Assembly: GCF_016907715.1 (NCBI RefSeq)
Contig: NZ_JAFBCM010000001.1
Coordinates: 3,348,001 to 3,412,000 of the forward strand
Source of the DNA: Tenggerimyces flavus
GTDB taxonomy: Bacteria; Actinomycetota; Actinomycetes; Propionibacteriales; Actinopolymorphaceae
Length of the DNA: 64,000 nt
Direction: 5' to 3'
Shown here: in pieces, positions 56,175-63,810 of the stretch
Numbering within the stretch: position 1 is the first letter of the stretch
How the letters are laid out: every line of letters begins with the position of its first letter
Notes under the pieces: model-generated
The model's database searches: none
Seen by the model: the letters and a program-made list of their open reading frames with translations, nothing else
Told to the model about the DNA's origin: nothing
Translations under genes and position numbers: made by a program

Positions 56175-57033
56175 CCGGCGGCGGCCCGGGCTCGCACGTC
56201 CCGTTCCAGCCCGCCGCCGGCCGCTGCCACCGCACCGCCCCACCCGCCGCGGGGTCGTGCGCGCGCACGCCCGTCCAGGTCGCCGTCACCAACCGCGACC
56301 CGTCCGGGCTGAACGCCGGCGACGACTGGCTGTAGATGTCCCCACCCGTGTCGACCGACGACACCTGCTCGCAGGTCAGCAGATCCATCGCGAGCAGCGA
56401 CAGGCTCGACCCGCCGTGCAGCCACACCGTGTTCGAGCCAGGCGTACGAACGGCCGTGCCGTGGTACTCACCCCCACCCGTTCGGCGCCGCGAATCCACC
56501 CGGCAGCCGAGCCCCGTCGCTGCGTCCCGGCAGACCACGCCGTCCCACTCCTGGTAGACCGCCACCGCACGGTTCTCACCGGCCACCGAGAAGACGCTCA
56601 CCGGCCCGCCCGCGCGCCCGTACCGCCGTACGGTCCCGTTCGGCTGCGGCTCCTCGGCGTGGATCGTCTCCCGCTGCACCCGACCGTTCCGCGTCGCGAG
56701 CGCGTAGACCCGCCCGTTCGCCGTCGTCAGGTAGACGCGGCCGTTGTGCACGGTCGGGTACGACTCCGCGTCCCGTCGAGGTACGTCCGCCACAGCTCGC
56801 GTCCCGTCGCCAGGTCGTACGACAAGACCATGCTGTACGGGGAGTCGAACGCCTGCGACGCGACGTACACCTTCCCGTCCACGATCGCGGCGCCGTTCAG
56901 ATGCAGCTGCTCGCCGGTGTTCGCCGCCCACCGGAGGTCGAGCGACGCGCCCGGATCGTCAACGGAGGCTGAGGATCCGAGCTCGCTCCCACCCTGCCGC
57001 GACCAGTCCTGCCCCGCCGCCGGCTTCGCGAAA
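56095..57033 (-). pseudogene. PQQ-like beta-propeller protein, N-terminally truncated and frameshifted
   Basis: Minus-strand reading FAKPAAGQDWSRQGGSELGS, AAIVDGKVYVASQAFDSPYS and LSYDLATGRELWRTYLDGT (a W-x-Y-x-x-D-G blade). After one shift near 56775 it continues YPTVHNGRVYLTTANGRVYA, FSVAGENRAVAVYQEWDGVV, YSQSSPAFSPDGSRLVTATW and GSVAYVASIDGVVRLVRLR to a stop at 56095. At least four blades remain. The front of the gene ends at the 50-base palindrome at 57035, with no start codon. Confidence 0.72.
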
Positions 57034-57034
57034 G

Positions 57035-57084
57035 TGTGGGGTTCTGGTCGCGACACGCCGGCGTGTCGCGACCAGAACCCCACA
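57035..57084. repeat. 50-bp perfect palindrome
   Basis: Two 25-base arms meet with no loop; the left arm begins TGTGGGGTTCTGGTCGCGAC and ends ACGCC, and the right arm is its exact complement. After one mismatch, three more bases pair on each side (AAA/TTT). It marks the broken end of the propeller gene. Confidence 0.92.
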
Positions 57085-57113
57085 GTTTGATGGGACATGG
57101 TGGATGGGCCGGG

Positions 57114-57148
57114 CTGTTTTGAATGAAGGTGCCCTTCATTCAAAACAG
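57114..57148. repeat. Palindrome CTGTTTTGAATGAAGG / CCTTCATTCAAAACAG
   Basis: Sixteen-base perfect arms with a three-base centre. It shares the TTTGAATGAAGG core with the palindrome at 58972-59002 on the other side of the IS3 element. Confidence 0.88.
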
Positions 57149-57243
57149 CGGGGAACGGAAGGCCCGGCTTCATCTGAGCCACAAGAAGCCGGGGGCCAAC
57201 AAGAAACCCCAGCACGGCAACAAACCCCAGCAACAAGGAACCT

Positions 57244-57267
57244 CCCCCGGGCACCCGTTCCCGGGGG
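57244..57267. repeat. Hairpin CCCCCGGG / CCCGGGGG
   Basis: Eight-base perfect GC arms around an eight-base loop, within the palindrome-rich stretch before the IS3 element. Confidence 0.6.
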
Positions 57268-57289
57268 CAGGGGCGGCGCGTGAAAAACA

Positions 57290-57399
57290 GGTGGCCGGGC
57301 CGGGGCGAGTCAAGGGTCGAAGATCGCGAAGCGACGTCGTTTGCCAATCTGCGCGAAGCGCCGCACAAACCGCCCTTGACGCGCCCCGGACCGGCCACC
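57290..57399. repeat. 27-bp imperfect inverted repeat
   Basis: Left arm 57290-57316 begins GGTGGCCGGGCCGGGGCGAG; right arm 57373-57399 is its complement with two mismatches. The 56-base loop contains a weaker repeat (CGAAGCG ... CGAAGCG). No gene is readable across it. Confidence 0.8.
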
Positions 57400-57551
57400 A
57401 AAATCGACCGCCGCAACAGCCCACGGCCAGCACCAACCCCCGGAGAGATCTCAAAGCACACCGCACCAACACAGCACCAGACCCAGAAGTGGCGTGCCTC
57501 CCACTTTCCGGACTGCGGACCGCATACGGTCCCGTCTGGAAAGGAGAATTG

Positions 57552-57845
57552 GTGGTGGCGAGAAGGAAGGGCACGTTCACGCCGGAGTTTCGCGAGGAGG
57601 CGGCTCGGCTGGTGGTCGAGAGCGGCCGCCGAATTGCCGATGTCGCGCGTGAAATTGGGGTCGGTGAGACCACTTTGGGCAATTGGGTGAAGGCCTACCG
57701 CGAAACGCACGTCGGCGAGGAGTCGCCGTTGGAGTTGTCTGAGCGGGCGCGACTACGGGAACTCGAGCGGAAAGTTCGCGAGCTGGAGATGGAGAACAAC
57801 TTCCTAAAACGAGCGGCGGCATACTTCGCGAAGGAGCAACGGTGA
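57552..57845 (+). CDS. IS3-family transposase OrfA
   Basis: 97 residues from GTG 57552. KGTFTPEFREEAARLVVESG, ADVAREIGVGETTLGNWVKA (helix-turn-helix binding the IS ends) and a leucine-zipper-like helix ARLRELERKVRELEMENNFL followed by KRAAAYFAKEQR. It overlaps orfB by four bases (GTGA). In IS3 elements OrfA alone regulates and the fused OrfAB moves the element. Confidence 0.92.
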   Translation: MVARRKGTFTPEFREEAARLVVESGRRIADVAREIGVGETTLGNWVKAYRETHVGEESPLELSERARLRELERKVRELEMENNFLKRAAAYFAKEQR

Positions 57846-58762
57846 CCAGCAGGTACGAGGTCGTCGATGAGTGTGCTGCCATGGTCGCCGACCACGATTC
57901 GGCTGATGCTCCACGAAATGTCCCTAGTGTTCGGAAGATGTGCGGCTGGCTTGGCGTGTCGACATCGGGGTTCTATGAATGGCGGTGTCGGCCGATGAGT
58001 GCGACCGTCCGACGACGCGAGGATCTGAAGGTCAAGATTCGGGCGTTGTTCGACGAGTCCGACGGCACGTACGGATACCGGCGTATCCACGTCGAGCTGG
58101 TCGGCGCCGGCGAGCAGGTCGGTGAGGAGCTGGTCCGCGCCCTGATGCGTGAGCTGGGCTTGATGCCCTGCCAGCCGCGTCCGTACAGGGTTACCACGAT
58201 CCCCGGCGATGTCGACCCGGCCGTCCCGGACTTGGTCCGCCGCGACTTCACCGCCGCGGCACCGGGAACGAAGCTCGTGGGCGATATTACCTACATTCAT
58301 ACCTGGGAAGGGTGGCTCTATCTGGCGACTGTGATCGATTGTTTCAACAAAGAAGTCGTTGGTTATGCTATGGCCGACCACATGCGCGCTCAACTTGTCG
58401 CCGACGCGCTCGGCATGGCGGCGCGAAATCACGATCTCGCGGAAGATTGCATTTTCCACTCTGACCGCGGAACGCAATACACCTCTGGTGAGTTCGCGGC
58501 CAGGATCGAGGATCTCGCGATGCGCGCCTCGATGGGACGGACCGGGACTTGTTACGACAACGCACTTGCCGAATCGTTCAATTCCACGCTGAAGGTCGAG
58601 CGTGTCTATCGCACCGCCTATCCAACACGCAAGAAGGCCCGTGACGACATTGCGACCTACATCGAACTGTTCTACAATCGCCGAAGAATCCACTCAGGAA
58701 TCGGCTACCGGACTCCCCAGCAAGCCCGCAACGAGTACCTGAATCAGCAGCTCGCAGCATAA
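57842..58762 (+). CDS. IS3-family transposase OrfB
   Basis: 306 residues from GTG 57842. RKMCGWLGVSTSGFYEWRCR, DGTYGYRRIHVELVGAGEQV, then the DDE core: KLVGDITYIHTWEGWLYLAT (first D), CIFHSDRGTQYTSGEFAARI (second D) and CYDNALAESFNSTLKVERVY (E), and the IS3 end YIELFYNRRRIHSGIGYRTP. All catalytic residues are present. The reading runs directly from the orfA overlap. Confidence 0.94.
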   Translation: MTSRYEVVDECAAMVADHDSADAPRNVPSVRKMCGWLGVSTSGFYEWRCRPMSATVRRREDLKVKIRALFDESDGTYGYRRIHVELVGAGEQVGEELVRALMRELGLMPCQPRPYRVTTIPGDVDPAVPDLVRRDFTAAAPGTKLVGDITYIHTWEGWLYLATVIDCFNKEVVGYAMADHMRAQLVADALGMAARNHDLAEDCIFHSDRGTQYTSGEFAARIEDLAMRASMGRTGTCYDNALAESFNSTLKVERVYRTAYPTRKKARDDIATYIELFYNRRRIHSGIGYRTPQQARNEYLNQQLAA

Positions 58763-58860
58763 ACGCCCGCAAACGAAGCGGTCCGGAAAGCGCGGGGCAG
58801 CCCAGAAGAGCTTCGCCAAGAACCCAACCCGCACCCGCCGCACCAGCCGCGCCACCCACC

Positions 58861-58938
58861 CGTGATCATGAACGTGATCATGAAGCCCAACCCGTCGTAT
58901 ACGACCAGTTCGCCTTCATGATCACGTTCATGATCACG
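58861..58938. repeat. Hairpin with 25-bp perfect arms built from GTGATCATGAA repeats
   Basis: The left arm (58861-58885) is two direct copies of CGTGATCATGAA-type units; the right arm (58914-58938) is its exact complement. The loop is 28 bases. Each unit is itself near-palindromic around TGATCA. Confidence 0.9.
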
Positions 58939-58971
58939 GCGGCGTCGAGGGCACCTAGCGCATGGGCCGGC

Positions 58972-59002
58972 CGTTTGAATGAAGGGACCCTTCATTCAAA
59001 CG
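58972..59002. terminator. Palindrome CGTTTGAATGAAGGG / CCCTTCATTCAAACG
   Basis: Fifteen-base perfect arms and a one-base centre, ending three bases beyond the stop of the phospholipase-D gene. Position suggests a terminator. The core is shared with 57114-57148. Confidence 0.7.
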
Positions 59003-59005
59003 TCG

Positions 59006-60181
59006 TCAGCGGCCGTAGGTGCGTGGGTCGAGGGCGAACGCGAGGCCCTGCCAGTCGTGGTCGCCGGTGTCCCAGCGGCGCCGATTCTCCTGCGCCCGTT
59101 GGCCGAACAGCCGGAGCGCGTTGACGTCGTTCTTCATGCTTTCACCGAGGTGCTCCGCGAAGAGTTGGTGGCGCAGGGCGCGGACGGTCTCGGGATCGTG
59201 GAACGAGGCGTTCATTTCCGCGCTGCCGTACATCCCGCCGGCGTGGAAGTTCGCCGACCCGATCGTCGCCCACGCGTCGTCGACGAGCATCACCTTCGAG
59301 TGCACGTAGACGTGCTTGCGCTGACCGTCGGCTCCGACGCCCGCAAGGCCGGCGAGGTGGAAGTTCGGGTGGTCGCCGAGTGCTCCCCGTCGGTCCAGGA
59401 AGTCCGGGCCGTGTCGCGTCCGAGGTGGCTCGCCGGGGAGGACGGCCACGACCTCGACGCCGCGGGCGAGGGCCGCTTCGAGGCAGCCGACGATCTCCGG
59501 GTCCTCGAGGAACTGGTTCTCCAGATAGATCGACCGTCTGGCGTCCGCGAAGGCCCGAACGTACTGGTCGAAGATCGAGCGCTCGGGTGGAAGCGTGCGC
59601 TGGATCTGGACGGGGATCGTGCCCGCCGGGCTGGGGACGGCGTCGGGCAACTGGAGGTCGCCGGGTTCGTGCTCGGTGGCCCCGTTCCAGCGCTGCACGA
59701 AGTTGTGCGCGATGTCGTACGTCGCCGGACCGGTGATCTCGACGTACACGTCGTGGTACTGGTCCTGGCCGCGGTGGTCCGGGCTCACCACCGTGTGCGG
59801 GTTGAGGTTCATGCCGCCGACGAAGCCGGCGTCGTCGACCAGCCAGCTCTTCTGGTGCTGGGCCATGCCCGGGTGCGCACGGTCCCACCTGGTCGGGACC
59901 CGCGCCGCTGCTGGTTCGAGGACGTTCTCGGTCGAGTCACCGGGGAGCCAGGCGAGTACGCGGACGTCCACGCCGCGGTCGACCGCGCTGCCGAGGAGTT
60001 CGTGGAACGTGCGGCCGTCGGGCAGCCGGAAGCTGTCCCACAGGAAGCACACGGTCACCCAGACGCGGTGCTCGGCGGCGTCGACCGCCGCGCAGATCCG
60101 ACCGAACGCGGGGATGCCGTCGACCAGTGGTCGGACGAGGTTGCCCTCGCGGACCGGGTACGAGCCGGAGGCGACGAACAT
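59006..60181 (-). CDS. Phospholipase D / cardiolipin-synthase-like protein
   Basis: 391 residues from ATG 60181, which overlaps the TGA of the ACT gene by one base. Two HKD motifs are intact: QHQKSWLVDDAGFVGGMNLN and YVHSKVMLVDDAWATIGSAN. Other family blocks are AEHRVWVTVCFLWDSFRLPD, RRSIYLENQFLEDPEIVGCL and NASFHDPETVRALRHQLFAE. No membrane helix or signal is seen, so it acts in the cytoplasm or at the inner face. It transfers phosphatidyl groups or hydrolyses phosphodiesters; the substrate is unknown. Confidence 0.9.
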   Translation of the reverse strand: MFVASGSYPVREGNLVRPLVDGIPAFGRICAAVDAAEHRVWVTVCFLWDSFRLPDGRTFHELLGSAVDRGVDVRVLAWLPGDSTENVLEPAAARVPTRWDRAHPGMAQHQKSWLVDDAGFVGGMNLNPHTVVSPDHRGQDQYHDVYVEITGPATYDIAHNFVQRWNGATEHEPGDLQLPDAVPSPAGTIPVQIQRTLPPERSIFDQYVRAFADARRSIYLENQFLEDPEIVGCLEAALARGVEVVAVLPGEPPRTRHGPDFLDRRGALGDHPNFHLAGLAGVGADGQRKHVYVHSKVMLVDDAWATIGSANFHAGGMYGSAEMNASFHDPETVRALRHQLFAEHLGESMKNDVNALRLFGQRAQENRRRWDTGDHDWQGLAFALDPRTYGR

Positions 60182-60858
60182 CAGTCGTCGTCGTTGCCCG
60201 AGGTCACCGCGCGCTGGATGGTCTCCGCCAACGCGGCCAGGTGGGCGAGGCGGGCGAGCTCGGAGTCCAGGATCTCCGGACCACCCGAGCGGCCGACGAC
60301 CAGCGACTGCTCGCGGCCGCCGACGGGGACGGCGGCCGCGGCGACGTTGCGCCAGCCGTAGTCCTCCCAGCTCTCCGGGACCGACAGCCGGATCGGCTTC
60401 TTCAACGGCAGCCACGGCGCCTGCGACTCGGGCAGGTCCGGCGCGTTGCGGGTCGCGAACGGAACCTCGGCGTTGTCCGTCCCGGCGGGCTGGCGTACGA
60501 GCATCGCCCAGTCCGCGCGGAACACGGCGGGCGCGAGGTCGACGAGCAGCTTCTGCGCGTTCGCCGGCGTGTCCGTCATCGCCTCGACCGCCTCGAGGTC
60601 GCGCCGCAGGTCGCCGCCGGCGCCGAAGCGGGAGAGCCAGACGACGCGTACGCCCTCGACGGACTGGCAGGCCGAGACCAGCATGTCCGCCCGGCCACCG
60701 ATCGGCAGCTCGACCACGAAGTCGTCGACGGCCGTGCCGTCGGATTGTCGCTCGATCACATCGACGGCGACGATGTCGCCACCCGCCTTGCCTAAGGCCG
60801 ACGCGACAGTTCCGAGGGCGCCGGGCTGGTCAGGAAGGACGATGCGGAGCAAGTACAC
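60181..60858 (-). CDS. ACT-domain protein
   Basis: 225 residues; GTG 60858 is the start. An N-terminal ACT domain (YLLRIVLPDQPGALGTVASA, LGKAGGDIVAVDVIERQSDG) is followed by a GAF-like region (DWAMLVRQPAGTDNAEVPFA, NVAAAAVPVGGREQSLVVGR). ACT domains bind amino acids. It is coupled by TGATG to the phospholipase gene. The combination is common next to gat genes in actinobacteria, function unproven. Confidence 0.85.
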   Translation of the reverse strand: MYLLRIVLPDQPGALGTVASALGKAGGDIVAVDVIERQSDGTAVDDFVVELPIGGRADMLVSACQSVEGVRVVWLSRFGAGGDLRRDLEAVEAMTDTPANAQKLLVDLAPAVFRADWAMLVRQPAGTDNAEVPFATRNAPDLPESQAPWLPLKKPIRLSVPESWEDYGWRNVAAAAVPVGGREQSLVVGRSGGPEILDSELARLAHLAALAETIQRAVTSGNDDD

Positions 60859-60966
60859 CCCGTGATTGTCGCGCGTGGACCCGTTCCACGTCTGCCCGCC
60901 CAGGAAGTCAGATTTGTCTCACCCCGTGTCGAGCCGATGTCGGAGGCGGCTCGTAGGCTGCCGATC

Positions 60967-61644
60967 ATGAACGAGATGCTCACTCGAGGTGCCGTTTCGG
61001 CGGCCGCGGGACCCTCGTGGCGGTTGATGTTGTACGGGCTGCAGACGGCCGTCCCGGTGGCCGACCTGGCCGCTGGTATGGAGGTCGCGCGTTCGCTGCT
61101 CGACGCTGCGGGCATGCCGGGGGAGCGGCGGCTGCGGCTGGATCTGCGCTCGACCGTCCTGCTGCTGACGGTGAGCGCGCCGGACGACTGGAAGGCGGGA
61201 ACGGCGGAGGTCGAGCTCGCTCAGCGGCTGTCCGCCTCGTTCACGGCGCTCGGGCTCGTCGCGCGGCCCGACCTGGTGTCGCCTCGCTCGATGCAGACGC
61301 TGGAGCTCGGCATCGACACGATGGACCGGGAGCTGATCCGCCCGTTCTGGAAGGCGGTGCTCGGGTACGTCGACGGGCCGGGGGAGGAGCCGCCGAACGG
61401 CCTGGTGGATCCGCTCGGCCAAGGCCCGGCGGTGTGGTTCCAGCAGCTGGACGAGCCCCGGCCGCAGCGCAACCGGATCCACTTCGACGTCACCGTTCCG
61501 CACGACCAGGCTGCCGCCCGCATCGAGGCGGCGCTCGCGGCGGGCGGCCGGCTGCTGAGCGACAGCAAGGCTCCCGCGTTCTGGATCCTCGCCGACGCGG
61601 ACGGCAACGAGGCCTGTATCTGTACGTGGCAGGGGCGGGACTAG
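60967..61644 (+). CDS. Pterin-dehydratase-like/VOC two-domain protein
   Basis: 225 residues from ATG 60967 (ATG 60937 possible). The N-terminal half (WRLMLYGLQTAVPVADLAAG, RRLRLDLRSTVLLLTVSAPD, VELAQRLSASFTALGLVARP) follows the pattern of 4a-hydroxytetrahydrobiopterin dehydratase, without the H-H-P-E catalytic motif. The C-terminal half is a glyoxalase-like domain: MQTLELGIDTMDRELIRPFW, KAVLGYVDGPGEEPPNGL and IHFDVTVPHDQAAARIEAAL, DADGNEACICTW. Enzyme activity of the first domain is therefore doubtful. Confidence 0.75.
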   Translation: MNEMLTRGAVSAAAGPSWRLMLYGLQTAVPVADLAAGMEVARSLLDAAGMPGERRLRLDLRSTVLLLTVSAPDDWKAGTAEVELAQRLSASFTALGLVARPDLVSPRSMQTLELGIDTMDRELIRPFWKAVLGYVDGPGEEPPNGLVDPLGQGPAVWFQQLDEPRPQRNRIHFDVTVPHDQAAARIEAALAAGGRLLSDSKAPAFWILADADGNEACICTWQGRD

Positions 61645-62081
61645 GAGAGTTCCTGCGCCAGCCCGAGGAGGATCCCCTCGGGGCCTCGGAGGTAGCAGAG
61701 CAGGAAGAGGTCCTCGTACCGCACCACCTCGCCGACCAGCTCCGCGCCGTGCGGCTTCAACCGGGCGATGGTGTCCTCGAGGTCGTCGACGGCGAACATC
61801 ACCCGGCCCATGCCCAGCGTGTTCGCCGGCGGGTTCGTCGGCTCGCGGGTGATCATCGCCGGCCTCCGGTAGCTCATCAGCTCGAGCTTCCCGTGCCCGT
61901 CCGGCGTCTTCATCATCGCGACGTCGTAGAGCTGGCCCTGGATCCCGACGATGCGGTCGGACCAGTCGCCCTCGACCGTCATCCGGCCCTCCAGCTCCAG
62001 GCCGAGCTCGAGATAGAACGCGATGGCGGCGTCGAGGTCGGCGTAGACGATGGCGACGTTGTCCAGGCGCTTGACAGTCAC
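61641..62081 (-). CDS. VOC-family protein
   Basis: 146 residues from ATG 62081. KRLDNVAIVYADLDAAIAFY and LELGLELEGRMTVEGDWSDR form the first beta-alpha-beta-beta-beta unit; GMGRVMFAVDDLEDTIARLK and YEDLFLLCYLRGPEGILLGL the second, ending with a metal-ligand Glu. Glyoxalase, dioxygenase or resistance roles are all possible in this superfamily. Its end overlaps the convergent gene by four bases. Confidence 0.87.
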   Translation of the reverse strand: MTVKRLDNVAIVYADLDAAIAFYLELGLELEGRMTVEGDWSDRIVGIQGQLYDVAMMKTPDGHGKLELMSYRRPAMITREPTNPPANTLGMGRVMFAVDDLEDTIARLKPHGAELVGEVVRYEDLFLLCYLRGPEGILLGLAQELS

Positions 62082-62114
62082 GGTGGTTCTCCTTCGTCGG
62101 GGTGGTCTCTGCCC

Positions 62115-62537
62115 CTAGGACGGAGCGGCCGGGCCGTCCTCGACAGCGAGCTCCTCGAGCTCGGCGAGGGTGGCGAGCTCGTGCTCCTCGTCAGCTCGGA
62201 CCACGCCGCACCGTTCGTCGTCAGGGTCGAGAGGCTTACCAGCCCAGTGCCGCAGCACCTCGCTCGGCGTCAGCCTGTTCGCGAACGCCCAGTCGAGCCG
62301 CCCCCACCAACCGACGGACGCGTTCCCACCACCGGTGTCCAGGGCGGACTGCCGATAGAGCACCCCGGCAGCGGTGTCGTCGGTCGCGGCCCAGACGTAG
62401 GCGACCGGCTGGTCGCTCACATAGACGGTCGTATACCGGATCGGGCCGGCGGTCGTGTCGGCATAGCTCTCGGGCTCGGAGACCACGCGGAACTCCGGGT
62501 CCTCCGACAACGGCCCGCCGCGCGGGAGGTCGCTCAC
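62115..62537 (-). CDS. Candidate immunity/partner protein of the ADP-ribosyltransferase
   Basis: 140 residues from GTG 62537, overlapping the toxin stop (GTGA). Acidic throughout: RVVSEPESYADTTAGPIRYT, VYVSDQPVAYVWAATDDTAA, LDWAFANRLTPSEVLRHWAG, and a tail of DEEHELATLAELEELAVEDG. No membrane segment. No family recognised. Tight coupling to a toxin-type enzyme, small size and low pI are the classic marks of an antidote, which is the reason for the call. Confidence 0.6.
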   Translation of the reverse strand: MSDLPRGGPLSEDPEFRVVSEPESYADTTAGPIRYTTVYVSDQPVAYVWAATDDTAAGVLYRQSALDTGGGNASVGWWGRLDWAFANRLTPSEVLRHWAGKPLDPDDERCGVVRADEEHELATLAELEELAVEDGPAAPS

Positions 62538-63253
62538 GATCCGCTCCTCATCTCATCGGGTGGAAGGACCCTGCCATGGACCTGCCACTTGCCCCGCACC
62601 GCGTCTCGATCGACCCTGTCGACCAGGTAGCTGAGTCCCCGACCCAAGAGCAGCTCCCGCTCACCGGGGCACTCGGTGATGGCCTCCATGTAGATCGCGG
62701 GCGTTCCCTTCGGGACGGTCAGATAGATCCAGGCGTCGTGGTCGAAGGCCGGCGTCGTGCCGATCGACGTGCTCAGGAAGGCGTTGTCCGCGATCGTTCT
62801 GCCGGAGAGTCTGTCGACCGGACTGGAGAAGACGCGCGGATCGACGCCACGGACGACGACGAGGTCTTCGGGGACGGGGACGAGCTCCAGGGCCGTGTCG
62901 ATGTGGCGGATGTGGCTCTCGACCTGTGCGGTCGCCGGGCCGCGACCTCGCAGGTAGCTGTTGATCTCCCGATAACACGTCGCCCCGCCGATCGACTCGC
63001 CGCTGTACTCCCTCAGCGCGGCTCGCTGCTCCACGGCGAGGCTGTCCGTCGCCCCGCCCCAGATCGCGAGGCCGTAGTCGTCCGCCTCGGAGTCCTCGAG
63101 CTGCCTCGGGCCTCGCGTCCGCCGGTACTCAGCCACCGGGTCGTAGGCCGGCCGGCTCGGGTCCAGCGCCCGGGCGTCGGCGAGCGCCTCCAGCCGGCGC
63201 AGGTCGGCGCCGGCTGGGTGGGTTTCGCGCAGCTCGCTCATCGGACCGAGCAT
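62534..63253 (-). CDS. ADP-ribosyltransferase exotoxin-fold protein
   Basis: 239 residues from ATG 63253 (ATG 63241 possible). The C-terminal 170 residues follow the R-S-E class: LREYSGESIGGATCYREINS, VPEDLVVVRGVD (catalytic Arg), RTIADNAFLSTSIGTTPAFD (S-T-S motif), and AITECPGERELLLGRGLSYL with Glu-x-Glu as E-R-E. That is the full signature of arginine-specific or related NAD-dependent ADP-ribosyltransferases (ADPrib_exo_Tox). The N-terminal 60 residues are charged and lack a signal peptide, so export would need another route, or the target is inside the cell. It overlaps its partner gene by four bases. Confidence 0.82.
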   Translation of the reverse strand: MLGPMSELRETHPAGADLRRLEALADARALDPSRPAYDPVAEYRRTRGPRQLEDSEADDYGLAIWGGATDSLAVEQRAALREYSGESIGGATCYREINSYLRGRGPATAQVESHIRHIDTALELVPVPEDLVVVRGVDPRVFSSPVDRLSGRTIADNAFLSTSIGTTPAFDHDAWIYLTVPKGTPAIYMEAITECPGERELLLGRGLSYLVDRVDRDAVRGKWQVHGRVLPPDEMRSGS

Positions 63254-63277
63254 CGCAGTTTCGCCCGGTTGATGTCG

Positions 63278-63715
63278 TTACGTATCCACAGGGTCCAGCC
63301 GGACGACCGGGATCTCCCGCCGCGTGCCGGCCGCGTAGCGCCGGTAGCGCCCGTGGTTGACGGCGTTCACGATCTCCCACAGCCGTGCGTACGACGGGTC
63401 CGACGGCCACACCTCCGTCGCCGTCACGGCCAGCCGCGACGAGCCCACCTGGATCGACGAAGGACCCGGTCCGCGCAGGTTCAGCAGCCACGCGGGCGGG
63501 GCGTCGTGGCCCCAGTTCGAGGCCGTCACGAGGTACGACGAGCCGTCCCGCCCGTACGCCAGCGGTGCCTCCCGCGGCGTGCCCGAACGACGGCCCACCG
63601 TGTGCAGCACCAGCGTCGGCACGCTGCCCGCGTTGTGCCCCACGACACCACCCGACCGGGCGTACAAAGCCGCGTGCACACGAGCCATCCACCGCTGGGG
63701 CAACGTCGGAGCCAT
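63278..63715 (-). CDS. Deazaflavin (F420)-dependent nitroreductase-family protein
   Basis: 145 residues from ATG 63715. MARVHAALYARSGGVVGHNA, VPTLVLHTVGRRSGTPREAP, LAYGRDGSSYLVTASNWGHD and PPAWLLNLRGPGPSSIQVGS are the family's split-barrel motifs (G-R-x-S-G at the F420 phosphate site). It ends RREIPVVRLDPVDT. F420 use is typical of mycobacteria and related actinobacteria. Divergent from gatC. Confidence 0.9.
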   Translation of the reverse strand: MAPTLPQRWMARVHAALYARSGGVVGHNAGSVPTLVLHTVGRRSGTPREAPLAYGRDGSSYLVTASNWGHDAPPAWLLNLRGPGPSSIQVGSSRLAVTATEVWPSDPSYARLWEIVNAVNHGRYRRYAAGTRREIPVVRLDPVDT

Positions 63716-63810
63716 GGGCACATCCTGAAGGACGGGAAACCCAGTCGGGCCCTGACACACCCGCGACCTAGGATTGCTGAGGTCTGGCAAGCGAAAAGGA
63801 GAGTGCAACC

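Larger units (their letters stand above)
57502..58792 (+). mobile_element. IS3-family insertion sequence, apparently intact
   Basis: About 1.29 kb. Ends CACTTTCCGGACTGC (57502-57516) and GCGGTCCGGAAAGCG (58778-58792) are inverted with two mismatches. It contains overlapping orfA and orfB with a full catalytic triad. I could not define a target duplication. It lies between palindromes on both sides. Confidence 0.85.

Noticed and set aside
61017..62630. A 537-residue plus-strand frame
   Set aside because: It is a shadow of the pterin-dehydratase/VOC gene, the opposite VOC gene and the toxin partner; no domain is readable.
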